From: Alkanindiges hydrocarboniclasticus
Lineage (GTDB): Bacteria; Pseudomonadota; Gammaproteobacteria; Pseudomonadales; Moraxellaceae
Assembly (NCBI RefSeq): GCF_001982605.1
Contig: NZ_MLCN01000003.1
Coordinates: 141,199 to 205,198, forward strand
Direction of reading: 5' to 3'
Length of the DNA stretch: 64,000 nucleotides
Numbering within the stretch: the stretch's first letter is position 1; each line of letters starts with the position of its first letter. The notes under the pieces are model-generated. The model did not search any database. It saw only the letters and a list, made by a program, of their open reading frames with translations, and was not told the DNA's origin. Shown piece after piece: positions 36,152-44,337 of this stretch. A program made the position numbers and the translations under genes.

Positions 36152-37048
36152 TTGTCCTCCTCTTCCGTTTCTGTTTCCCCTGCGCTATCACGTTCAGTTC
36201 TCACAGGCTTGCTGTTGTTATCGGTGTCTGCGTTTTTGTTTGCCAGCATGGGTGTGCTGATCCGGCTGGCATCACATACGGTTGATAATCCCACTATTGT
36301 ATTTTTTCGGAATGCCACCGGCCTGCTGGTACTTACACCATTTTTGCTGGCATGGCCTCAGTATTCGCTCAAAACCCAACGTTTATGGATGCATGGCTGG
36401 CGGGCCATTGTCGGGCTGGTTGCCATGTATGGGTTCTTTTATGCCATTGCCCACTTAAAACTTAGTAATGCCATGGTGTTTACCTACTCCTCCCCTGTAT
36501 TTATTCCACTGGTGGCCTGGCTATTCTTGAAAGAAAAAATCACGCCCATGATGGCCATTGCTGCCAGTTTGGGGCTGGTTGGGGTTGTACTGGTAGCCAA
36601 GCCTGACACTGGCATGTTTAATCTGTTGTCCGGTATTGGACTGGTGTCCAGTTTTCTGGCAGCCATGGCGTTTGTGACAGTACGTGCCCTTACCGACACT
36701 GAACCTGCCACCCGCATTGTGTTTTATTTTTGCCTGTTTGGTACGCTGCTCTCTGCTATTCCCATGTTCTGGTTATGGCGCGCCTATACTGGTCATGAAC
36801 TCATGCTGCTATGTGGTGCTGGCATACTGGCCACGCTTAGCCAGATCTGCCTGTCCAAAGCTTACAGTTATGCACCCGCCGGACAAATTGGCCCAGCCAA
36901 TTATTTGGCCATTATTTTTGCTGGTATCTGGGCTGCCGGCTTATGGCATGAATATCCCGATGGCTTAAGCATTATGGGCATGACCATTATTTTGCTGGCA
37001 CTAATTTTATGCATGCCACGTTTTTCCCGCCTGATACGCCTGCCTTAA
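36152..37048 (+). CDS. EamA-family (DMT superfamily) transporter
   Basis: The 298-aa protein has ten predicted membrane helices in two EamA repeats. Seen motifs include FASMGVLIRLASH, FFRNATGLLVL, GLVAMYGFFYAIAHLKLSNAM, the end of repeat 1 FLKEKITPMMAIAASLGLVGVVLV, and in repeat 2 SKAYSYAPAGQIGPANYLAIIFAGI. The substrate is unknown; relatives export amino acids or metabolites. The only reasonable start is a TTG at 36152 with AGG upstream. It stands alone between two terminators. Confidence 0.85.
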   Translation: MSSSSVSVSPALSRSVLTGLLLLSVSAFLFASMGVLIRLASHTVDNPTIVFFRNATGLLVLTPFLLAWPQYSLKTQRLWMHGWRAIVGLVAMYGFFYAIAHLKLSNAMVFTYSSPVFIPLVAWLFLKEKITPMMAIAASLGLVGVVLVAKPDTGMFNLLSGIGLVSSFLAAMAFVTVRALTDTEPATRIVFYFCLFGTLLSAIPMFWLWRAYTGHELMLLCGAGILATLSQICLSKAYSYAPAGQIGPANYLAIIFAGIWAAGLWHEYPDGLSIMGMTIILLALILCMPRFSRLIRLP

Positions 37049-37121
37049 ATCCGGCAGAATGACTCATGTGGCTTAAGGATTTAAAAAATCAAAATAGTAA
37101 ATACCAATAAGAACAGACCAT

Positions 37122-37152
37122 AAAAAACGGCACCTTAAAGATGCCGTTTTTT
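37122..37152. terminator. Bidirectional terminator between EamA gene and first TRAP gene
   Basis: AAAAAACGGCA-CCTTAAAGA-TGCCGTTTTTT. The same hairpin, with three changes, ends the second TRAP unit at 39664-39688. Confidence 0.9.
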
Positions 37153-37165
37153 GTTGCAATACCGG

Positions 37166-39352
37166 TTAGTACCAGCCAAACAGCTTAAAGAAGTAAGGAA
37201 TATAAGCCACGATCAGTAATGCAGGGAACATGACGATAATCGGCAAGATCCAGCGTTCATACCGATAGTAGAAGTTTTTATCCTTCACTTCATCATCTGC
37301 TTCTGCCATTTCCTTTTCTCCCACCACCATTCGCGTGAGTAACTGGTTAAGTGCCACTGGCGGTAATAGATAAGCAAGCTCAAAGGAGATCAGTACAATC
37401 ATCCAGAAATGCACCGGATCAATGCCATTGGCATAAGCTACGGGCGCTACCGTTGCAGAGACCAGAATAATGGCACCGAATGGATCCATGAACATCCCGA
37501 CCAGTACCAGAATGCATAGTAAACCAGTAATGGCAAACAGGATGCTGCCCAGATCGGTTGGAATCAAGCTCATGATTTCCATGCGCTCAAACAGACCACC
37601 AACACTTACCGTCAGACCCATCAGCATAATTAAAGCGCCAATGTGCCCTGTAGTTTCATTGGTTGCACTGCGGACCGCACCCTCAAAGCCTGTACGACGC
37701 TCAACACCCTGTAGCTCTTGTTCCCGCAGATAAGGAGAGTGATATTGCTCATCCATGCTGCCAGCGGATGCAGCAGCAACAGGTTTTTGCTCACGGCGAA
37801 TTTTGTCAAACAGCACAATCGCCAGCAAGATAATTGGCATGATTACCGGGGCTGTAAATTCATTCAGTTGCGTATTGAGTAAATAGCTGTAGCCCCAGAT
37901 GACCAGACCACCAATGACCACATAGGGAGAAACTGGCACCAAGGCCCGTAATGAATTCGGGATGGCAACCGAGGGCGGCGCAATCCTGAACTTATTGGGT
38001 GCCAAAAATAGCGAAATGATCAGGAACAGGGTTGAGGTTAGCAGGAAGACATACACACCGTAGTGATACAGCATGTCAGTCGTTACCTGACGGTTAAGCG
38101 AAGCAATGACTACAATCAGCAGGCAGGGCTTTAAAACCACACCCAGCGTACCCGACATTGCGGTCGCAGCCAGCGCATACTGGCGGCGCGCACCTGAATT
38201 CCAGACTTCCTTATAAATGATGGCACCCGCTGCAATAACGAAAATACCCGATGCACCGGTATACGCCGTGGGCAAAGCAGCCGCCAGAAGGATCAACCAG
38301 GTCAAGGTTTCCGGAGAAAAATTCCAGGGACGCAAAATATCCAGAAACAGGTCAACTACCCGGGTTTGCTTTAATAGCATGCCAGCCCAGATAAATAGCG
38401 CCAAACTCAGGAATAAATTGGAATACTCAACCAGATTCCCTAAATAAATTGCCTGACCAACCGCATAATCCAGGAAGAAAGTAAACGTGATACCGGTAGA
38501 AATCGCCATGTAAGCATATAGCGGGATTGACAGTAACGCCAAGCCGAAACTACCACCCTCACGCGTTGGCGCAGGGGTTTTGAAAAACTGGTACACACTC
38601 ATCAGCGTGAGGAAACCAAACAGGAATATCCAGAGATATGTAATCAGGATTGCCGAAGTTTCAGTGACTGCAATGCCCGATCTCTGTTGTGAAAAATAGT
38701 AGCTGACCGCTGAGATAAAGAGTAGCAGGTTACCCAGAACCATGGCTGCGCTTTGAACTTTATAATCCAGTCTGGTTGCTGCCGGACGCAGTGACACATG
38801 ATGATAGCCATGTGTTGCCGTAATGGCAGCAATGGTAAACAGCAATACCAGAATCAATGACCGATTTTCTGTTCCAAAACGAAATACTGCAAAGAAAGCA
38901 GTTTCAAAAGTACGATATGCCTTGACGCTGGGATGCGCCTCAATGTACTTGTGCGTACTTTCATAAAACTGATATTTTTCCTCGCAGACCGACTGGGCTG
39001 CCAGTATTGACTGGCGTACCGACTCTGGATCCTGTGGGCCAAACAAATCGGCAAAGGGATCATCGCTGGCAGAACCGGCAGCCATTTTTTGCTGAACCAG
39101 TGCGTCAATGTTGGGATTACGGTCACATTTGGGTGCTACCGGATCTGCCCGTAAGAATGAATACTGAACCCCAGTCTGTGGACTACCATATAATGTCTCA
39201 CCCAGCCGCAGTAACTGGCCATGGATCATTTCTCCTGTGCCGATAATCAGGGTAAGCAGGAGCAAAAGAAACACAGGAAGACTCGATAGCCATTCTACCC
39301 AGGTACGCCTGAATAAGCCGCGACCTGGCTTATTTGAATTAACATCTTGCAT
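37166..39352 (-). CDS. TRAP-type transporter permease, fused DctQ-like and DctM-like subunits (copy 1)
   Basis: TRAP transporters import organic acids with an ion gradient. The 728-aa protein starts with a membrane helix (LPVFLLLLLTLIIGTGEMI), then a periplasmic loop of about 130 residues with FLRADPVAPKCDRNPNI and VCEEKYQFYE (two Cys). About four helices fit the small DctQ part, followed by the DctM part: FSPETLTWLILLAAALPTAY, GASGIFVIAAGAIIYKEVW, MSGTLGVVLKPCLL and MDPFGAIILVSATVAPVAYA. No DctP-type binding protein is adjacent. It is a duplicate of the gene at 39718-41940, with matching promoter and terminator. The substrate is unknown. Confidence 0.86.
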   Translation of the reverse strand: MQDVNSNKPGRGLFRRTWVEWLSSLPVFLLLLLTLIIGTGEMIHGQLLRLGETLYGSPQTGVQYSFLRADPVAPKCDRNPNIDALVQQKMAAGSASDDPFADLFGPQDPESVRQSILAAQSVCEEKYQFYESTHKYIEAHPSVKAYRTFETAFFAVFRFGTENRSLILVLLFTIAAITATHGYHHVSLRPAATRLDYKVQSAAMVLGNLLLFISAVSYYFSQQRSGIAVTETSAILITYLWIFLFGFLTLMSVYQFFKTPAPTREGGSFGLALLSIPLYAYMAISTGITFTFFLDYAVGQAIYLGNLVEYSNLFLSLALFIWAGMLLKQTRVVDLFLDILRPWNFSPETLTWLILLAAALPTAYTGASGIFVIAAGAIIYKEVWNSGARRQYALAATAMSGTLGVVLKPCLLIVVIASLNRQVTTDMLYHYGVYVFLLTSTLFLIISLFLAPNKFRIAPPSVAIPNSLRALVPVSPYVVIGGLVIWGYSYLLNTQLNEFTAPVIMPIILLAIVLFDKIRREQKPVAAASAGSMDEQYHSPYLREQELQGVERRTGFEGAVRSATNETTGHIGALIMLMGLTVSVGGLFERMEIMSLIPTDLGSILFAITGLLCILVLVGMFMDPFGAIILVSATVAPVAYANGIDPVHFWMIVLISFELAYLLPPVALNQLLTRMVVGEKEMAEADDEVKDKNFYYRYERWILPIIVMFPALLIVAYIPYFFKLFGWY

Positions 39353-39424
39353 AGGGAGTCTGCCCTTATTTTGTTAATAAAATTAAGAGAGTTGGTGCTC
39401 TCATCCTCACGGCGTAGTCACGAT

Positions 39425-39530
39425 ATTTTTTTGTCCTTTTGTATGACAGAAAATCGTTCCTGATGCACATTTTGACTGTATAATGCATCATTTTTGTCAT
39501 ATTCGCCTATGACATTAGGAACATTTTTTA
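39425..39530 (-). promoter_or_regulatory. Upstream regulatory block of TRAP copy 1, repeated at copy 2
   Basis: About 105 bases, including GACAGAAAATCGTTCCTGAT, occur almost unchanged before copy 2 (42007-42110). On the minus strand a -10-like TATACA is preceded by no clear -35, which suggests dependence on an activator. Confidence 0.7.
39495..39514. promoter_or_regulatory. Palindrome TGTCATA-N6-TATGACA, probable operator
   Basis: Perfect 7-base arms. The core GTCAT-N8-ATGAC recurs at the same relative place before TRAP copy 2, as expected for a dimeric regulator site. Confidence 0.65.
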
Positions 39531-39663
39531 AAATTATTTTGATCAATTTATTTAGAACCATTAAAAATATTAATCTAAATCAATCAATTTTTAATTTATT
39601 TTTCTTCAATAAAAACGCTTAAACTCGACATTAGCCCGATTTTTGCAGTAGGCCCCAATTAAA

Positions 39664-39688
39664 AAACGGCATCTTCAAGATGCCGTTT
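39664..39688 (-). terminator. Terminator of TRAP copy 2
   Basis: AAACGGCATCT / AGATGCCGTTT stem with a three-base loop; read on the minus strand it ends in a T-run. Confidence 0.88.
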
Positions 39689-39717
39689 CTAACCTTATTA
39701 TCCAGATGCCCGGTGGC

Positions 39718-41940
39718 TTAATACCAGTTAAACATCTTGAAAATATAAGGTGCGAAGGTGACCACCATTAGCGCTGGGAACAGCACCATGATTGGCAGCA
39801 ACCAGCGCTCATAGCGATAGTAGAAGTGCGTGTATTTGGCTTTGGCTTCAGCATCTGCCGCCATGACCTCCTCATCCCCTACCGACAGCCTCGTGAGCAA
39901 GTGGTTAAGCGCCACAGGTGGTGTGACATAGCCCAGCTCAAAGGCCACCAGACAGATCATCCAGAAATGGATCGCATTGATGCCATTGGCGTATGCTACC
40001 GGTGCAATAGAAGCCGCAACCAGAATGACAGCACCAAATGGATCGGTAGTCATACCAATGCCAGCCAGCAACAGGGCAATAAACAGCAGGGAAATGTAGA
40101 TGTTATTCAGGTGCGTTGGCAGCAGGTGAACAATCTCGGTTTTTTCAACCAGACCACCCACACTGGCAGACAGTGCCATCAGAATAATCAGTGCGCCAAT
40201 ATGCCCAACCGTTTCCGAAGTTGCAAAACGAATAGCCGCTTCAAAACCCATCCGGCGGTTTTTGCCTTGTGGATCATTCGTACGCAGATAAGGTGAGGTA
40301 TCTGCATGCTCATGAACCATTTTTTCATGATCATCAGCAGTTTGACCAAAAGCCATTGCCGACGAGTTGGGTTCACGGCGCATTTTATCGAACAGTACGA
40401 TTGCCAATAAAATTAGCGGTAAAATCATGGGCGCAGTAAACTCGTTCATTTCGGTATTCAGGATATACCGGTAGAACAGCACCACAGCAGCAGTAATCAG
40501 CACATAAGGAATGACAGGGCTTAAAGCACGCACCATTCCCGGAATTGCCACCTTGGGAGAATTGACCCGAAACTTTGACTCGGCAATAAACAGGGAAACC
40601 ACCAGGAAAAATATCGAAATAAACCAGAACACATAAATGCCATGGTCAAACAGCTCATCGGAGGTAACATGTTTACTGTCAAGCATGGCTATCAGCACGA
40701 CCAGCAAACAGGGGCGGATTACCATCCCCAAAGTGCCGGACATGGCAGAAACGGCCAGCGCATACTGGCGGCGCGCACCTGAATTCCAGACTTCCTTATA
40801 GATCAGCGCACCAGCAGCAACCACGAAAATACCCGATGCACCAGTATAGGCGGTAGGAATGGATGCCCCGATCAGGATAAGCCAGGTCAACGTTTCAGGT
40901 GAGAAATTCCATGGCCGCAGGATATTGAGGAACAAATCCATAACCCGGGTCTGGGTCAGTAGCATACCTACCCAGATGAACAGGCCTAGCGCCAGGAAAA
41001 TAGCCACATAATCGGTCAGAAAGCCCAGATAAATGGCCTGCCCTACCGAGTAATCCATAAAGAAAATAAACGCAATACCGGTAATAATCGCCATCCAGGC
41101 ATACAACGGCACCGCCATTAACGCTAAACCAATGCTACCCCCTTCCTGTTTAGGGGTTTGCGTTTTAACCAGTCTGAACAGGCTGATTAAAGTGGTCGCT
41201 ATAAACAGAATCGCCCACAGGTAATTGATAATCAGTGCATTAGGATCAACGGCAATACCGGAATGGGACAGCGAATAGATATAACTAATCACTGAGTAAG
41301 ACAGAAAGCCATTGCCCACCACCATGGCAGCATCATGCACCCAGTAATCCATGCGGGTTACAGCAGGACGCAAGCCAATATGATGCCGGCTTAGCGTGGC
41401 GGTTAGCGCAGCAATGGCCACCATAATGACCAGAAACAGGTTACGGTTTTCAGTACCAAAGTGGAAAATGGCAAAAAAGCCGGTTTCAATGCTACGGAAC
41501 AGTTTTACGCCCGGATGCGCATCAATGTATTTATGGGTATTTTCATAAAACTGATATTTTTCTTCACAAACTGCCTGTGCAGCCAGTAAAGACTGACGAA
41601 CCTGCTCTGGGTCTTTAGGCCCAAACAGGTCAGCAAAGGGATCATCGCTGGCAGAACCGGCGGCCATCTGCTGCTGAACCAGCGCTTCAATGTTAGGGTT
41701 ACGGTCACATTTGGGTGCTACGGGATCTGCCCGTAAGAATGAGTATTGAACTCCTGTGGCCGGGTCTCCATATAAATGTTCGCCCACACGCAGCAACTGG
41801 CCATGAATCATCTCGCCAGTGCCAATAATCAGCGTTAATACCAATATGAGAAAAACCGGAAGGGTTGAAAACCATTCCGACCATGTACGATTTAAAAAGC
41901 CAGAATTGGCTCCTGGCGTAGGATGGGATTGCATAGGCAT
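39718..41940 (-). CDS. TRAP-type transporter permease, fused DctQ-like and DctM-like subunits (copy 2)
   Basis: The 740-aa paralogue shares its architecture and long identical stretches with copy 1, notably the periplasmic loop (FLRADPVAPKCDRNPNI, AAGSASDDPFADLFGP, CEEKYQFYE) and the DctM core (RPWNFSPETLTWLILIG, GASGIFVVAAGALIYKEVW, MSGTLGMVIRPCLL). A hydrophilic cytoplasmic insertion (residues about 545-580, with HEKMVHEHADTSPYLR) is longer than in copy 1. Separate promoter and terminator indicate an independent transcript. As with copy 1, no solute-binding protein is nearby, and the substrate is unknown. Confidence 0.86.
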   Translation of the reverse strand: MPMQSHPTPGANSGFLNRTWSEWFSTLPVFLILVLTLIIGTGEMIHGQLLRVGEHLYGDPATGVQYSFLRADPVAPKCDRNPNIEALVQQQMAAGSASDDPFADLFGPKDPEQVRQSLLAAQAVCEEKYQFYENTHKYIDAHPGVKLFRSIETGFFAIFHFGTENRNLFLVIMVAIAALTATLSRHHIGLRPAVTRMDYWVHDAAMVVGNGFLSYSVISYIYSLSHSGIAVDPNALIINYLWAILFIATTLISLFRLVKTQTPKQEGGSIGLALMAVPLYAWMAIITGIAFIFFMDYSVGQAIYLGFLTDYVAIFLALGLFIWVGMLLTQTRVMDLFLNILRPWNFSPETLTWLILIGASIPTAYTGASGIFVVAAGALIYKEVWNSGARRQYALAVSAMSGTLGMVIRPCLLVVLIAMLDSKHVTSDELFDHGIYVFWFISIFFLVVSLFIAESKFRVNSPKVAIPGMVRALSPVIPYVLITAAVVLFYRYILNTEMNEFTAPMILPLILLAIVLFDKMRREPNSSAMAFGQTADDHEKMVHEHADTSPYLRTNDPQGKNRRMGFEAAIRFATSETVGHIGALIILMALSASVGGLVEKTEIVHLLPTHLNNIYISLLFIALLLAGIGMTTDPFGAVILVAASIAPVAYANGINAIHFWMICLVAFELGYVTPPVALNHLLTRLSVGDEEVMAADAEAKAKYTHFYYRYERWLLPIMVLFPALMVVTFAPYIFKMFNWY

Positions 41941-42006
41941 TCTGCCTTTTTTGTACGATAAATCTTACGAGAGTTAGGTCTCTCACCGTTATGGCAAAAT
42001 CAGATG

Positions 42007-42110
42007 CTTTTTTGTCCTTTTGTACGACAGAAAATCGTTCCTGATGCGCATTTTGGCTGTATGATGCACCATTTAAGTCATCCCCGACTATGACATTACA
42101 AACATTTTTT
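42007..42110 (-). promoter_or_regulatory. Upstream regulatory block of TRAP copy 2
   Basis: This is the counterpart of 39425-39530. It contains GACAGAAAATCGTTCCTGAT and the dyad GTCAT-N8-ATGAC at 42077-42094. Confidence 0.7.
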
Positions 42111-42192
42111 TAAATAAATCTGATCAATTTGATCGGAATACAATAATAAAAGCCAAGCCCATCACATTTTTTTCTGGTGAGTTAGATTTCAG

Positions 42193-42783
42193 TTAAAGTT
42201 TACTTAAATTACTTTTGTATTTTAGGTAATAAATCATTGCCTTACAAAAGGCAAAAATAATGCCTGTGACCACGCCTATCTGGTGTGATTCGATCAGCAC
42301 TGGGGCCTGAATCAGTTGGGCCGTTTCACTGTAGCCCATCCATTTTTCCAGACTAATTTTTATGGCAATGCAGCCAAGCACCAAGAAGGCAAACTTTCGT
42401 TCCTGTTTGATCTTGAGGCTTTCAAAAGCCACCAGTACAAACATGCCATGTAATATGCCAGACAGCCCGGCATAGGCCTGTACATTGGGCAATAGCCAGT
42501 ACAATCCAGCACTGAGTAAAAGCGGTAAAACCAGCAAACTCAACAGTAACGTAGCTCGGCTAAGATGTGGAAATATGAAAGGTAAACATAAAAAAGCCAG
42601 CATATTCAGTGCGTAGTGCCGCCAGCCCACATGAACCCAGTGTGCTGTCCACCAGCGCCACGGCTCACCCCACATAAGCTCCCGCTGATAAATAAAGCTA
42701 TTCATGCCCAGTTGCAGCAAGCCGCACACAAAGGCAACAGCCAGAATAGTGTGTATCAGGGGTGAAACTGGATGGGTCTGCAT
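42193..42783 (-). CDS. Rhombosortase-like rhomboid-family intramembrane serine protease
   Basis: The 196-aa protein has about six membrane helices. It shows the rhomboid features WRWWTAHWVHVGWRHYALNM, the catalytic Ser segment YAGLSGILHGMF (GxSGxLHG, the rhombosortase form) and the catalytic His in ESHQIGVVTG. Known rhombosortases cleave C-terminal GlyGly-CTERM tails of type II-secreted proteins in the inner membrane. No protein with such a tail is visible in this window, so substrates must be elsewhere. It stands between TRAP copy 2 and a lipoprotein gene, all minus strand, behind a terminator. Confidence 0.8.
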   Translation of the reverse strand: MQTHPVSPLIHTILAVAFVCGLLQLGMNSFIYQRELMWGEPWRWWTAHWVHVGWRHYALNMLAFLCLPFIFPHLSRATLLLSLLVLPLLLSAGLYWLLPNVQAYAGLSGILHGMFVLVAFESLKIKQERKFAFLVLGCIAIKISLEKWMGYSETAQLIQAPVLIESHQIGVVTGIIFAFCKAMIYYLKYKSNLSKL

Positions 42784-42808
42784 GATAAAACTGCTGCTCC
42801 TTGCATAA

Positions 42809-42845
42809 AAAAACCGCCCCTAAATATCAAATAGAGGCGGTTTTT
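42809..42845. terminator. Intrinsic terminator after the 434-aa lipoprotein gene
   Basis: AAAACCGCC pairs with GGCGGTTTT with further CTA/TAG pairing; A and T runs flank it, giving termination on the minus strand. Confidence 0.88.
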
Positions 42846-42870
42846 CTAAATTACATCTATAAATTACATC

Positions 42871-44175
42871 TTAGTTAGCTGCTGCTTCAGCACTATCTGT
42901 ATCCTCGATCATATCGGCATCGTTGCCAGTATCAGGAACAGTATTACTGGCGGGCATTCCCTCATCAGTGACAGGGGCAGCGGTCTCTGTACTGCTATCG
43001 GTTGATGGCGCAGTGGCATTGGCCGGTGCCGTTTCTTCCGGGGCAGCATCAGTGGCAGTATCGGCAGCAGGTGCTGCTTCAGGAGCAACAGTCTCTGTAC
43101 TGTTAGCGGCTGGCGCAGTGCCTGTATCTACCGAATCATCCAGCAGGTTATCCAGTGACAGGCCAGAGTCATCCACAGCACTTTCATCCCAGAACCGGTT
43201 ATAGCCATCTTCTGGGGTACGCATGCCGGTATTTTCAGTCCAGTAACGGTCTGATGCATTCTGAATCATCTGGCGTGCAATCGCGTCAACCAGACGATAG
43301 TTTTCATTTACCGGTTTGCCTTCCTCAATGGAATGGCCATAGGTGCGCAATGCATCACGCAGTTTGTCTTTATCACCTGTGGCCTGTGCAGCAATAACAT
43401 ACAGGGCTTGCGGCAGGCGAACACCACCACGCTCACCAATAGCAGAAGATTCTTTCATCACCTGCCATGGATCAGGCTTGCCGTCACCAGCACCAGGAAG
43501 CAGTGTCCAGATCGCTGCACGAATGGCATTTGGTGCACCCCAGAACTGTTCATTATTGACGCAGCTCATGCCACGTTCAACAATGGCAGCAATATCTTTA
43601 GGCACGTTTACCGTACCACCAGCATTAATATCGTTGGTGACGGCCTGTAAACCACTTACCATGCCCATCAGATAAACGGTCTTGTCCAGATCAGACTTCA
43701 TACTCGGGCACTGGTCACCCAGCTTGATTTTATATTTGGCTTCGTAGTGTTCGGCAAATAACAAGTAGGCGGCATACTGTCGACGCGCCGCGGTTTCAGC
43801 CCAGCGCTTTTGCTCAATACGTGCATCCTTGGCTTCTTCAATCTGGTTGGCCTTGGCAGCACGCATGTAACGCAATTCAGCATTGAGTGCATTATTTTCC
43901 GCACACACCCCGGCGGATGTATACAGTAATACCCCGATCTTGGCCGGGTCAGCACCCATGGCCTTGGTCGACATGATCAGTGGCGTAGTGGCATTGCCGC
44001 TGGCGCAGGCCATATCGGCGTCATCCATGGCAATAATGGGTGGAACAATGTGTCTTTCTGCAAAGCCGAGGGCAATATTGGCCCCGCCTTTAATGATCTG
44101 AGAGCAACCTGAGAGTAAAAAAGCAGCGGTTGCAGCTGTCACCATGCCTTGGCGAATTCTACGGGCGGTAGACAT
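42871..44175 (-). CDS. Large lipoprotein with helical repeat-like domain, possibly TatT-like
   Basis: The 434-aa precursor has a lipoprotein signal (MSTARRIRQGMVTAATAAFLLSGC, Cys24). Residues about 45-330 are mostly helical with four Cys; the stretches MACASGNATTPLIMS, ADPAKIGVLLYTSAGVCAE and RQYAAYLLFAEHYEAKY recall the helical TatT lipoproteins that partner some TRAP transporters, but this is my pattern reading and not proven. The last about 90 residues are an acidic Ala/Thr/Pro/Glu tail (VAPEAAPAADTATDAAPEET). It is upstream of the rhombosortase and the two TRAP genes on the same strand. An alternative is an unrelated envelope lipoprotein. Confidence 0.6.
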   Translation of the reverse strand: MSTARRIRQGMVTAATAAFLLSGCSQIIKGGANIALGFAERHIVPPIIAMDDADMACASGNATTPLIMSTKAMGADPAKIGVLLYTSAGVCAENNALNAELRYMRAAKANQIEEAKDARIEQKRWAETAARRQYAAYLLFAEHYEAKYKIKLGDQCPSMKSDLDKTVYLMGMVSGLQAVTNDINAGGTVNVPKDIAAIVERGMSCVNNEQFWGAPNAIRAAIWTLLPGAGDGKPDPWQVMKESSAIGERGGVRLPQALYVIAAQATGDKDKLRDALRTYGHSIEEGKPVNENYRLVDAIARQMIQNASDRYWTENTGMRTPEDGYNRFWDESAVDDSGLSLDNLLDDSVDTGTAPAANSTETVAPEAAPAADTATDAAPEETAPANATAPSTDSSTETAAPVTDEGMPASNTVPDTGNDADMIEDTDSAEAAAN

Positions 44176-44274
44176 TTATGCGGTCCTCAATCTTGTTTTT
44201 GTCCTAATAACCCGCAAAAGATAGCACGAAGATTAATCAAGGTACAATTATATTGTTGAGTGACCGACCAATAA

Positions 44275-44298
44275 AAAAGCCCGCCTAAGCGGACTTTT
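44275..44298 (-). terminator. Terminator of pnp
   Basis: AAAAG-CCCGC-CTAA-GCGG-A-CTTTT hairpin; on the minus strand it is followed by a T-run. Confidence 0.82.
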
Positions 44299-44337
44299 CT
44301 CAGCAATTCTCAACAGGCAAGGTCATATGACCTGTTG

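Larger units (their letters stand above)
39353..39717. other. Intergenic region between TRAP copies (365 bases)
   Basis: It holds the promoter block of copy 1 (39425-39530, minus strand), a palindrome at 39495-39514, an AT-rich tract at 39530-39620 and the terminator of copy 2 at 39664-39688. I see no gene. Confidence 0.7.
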
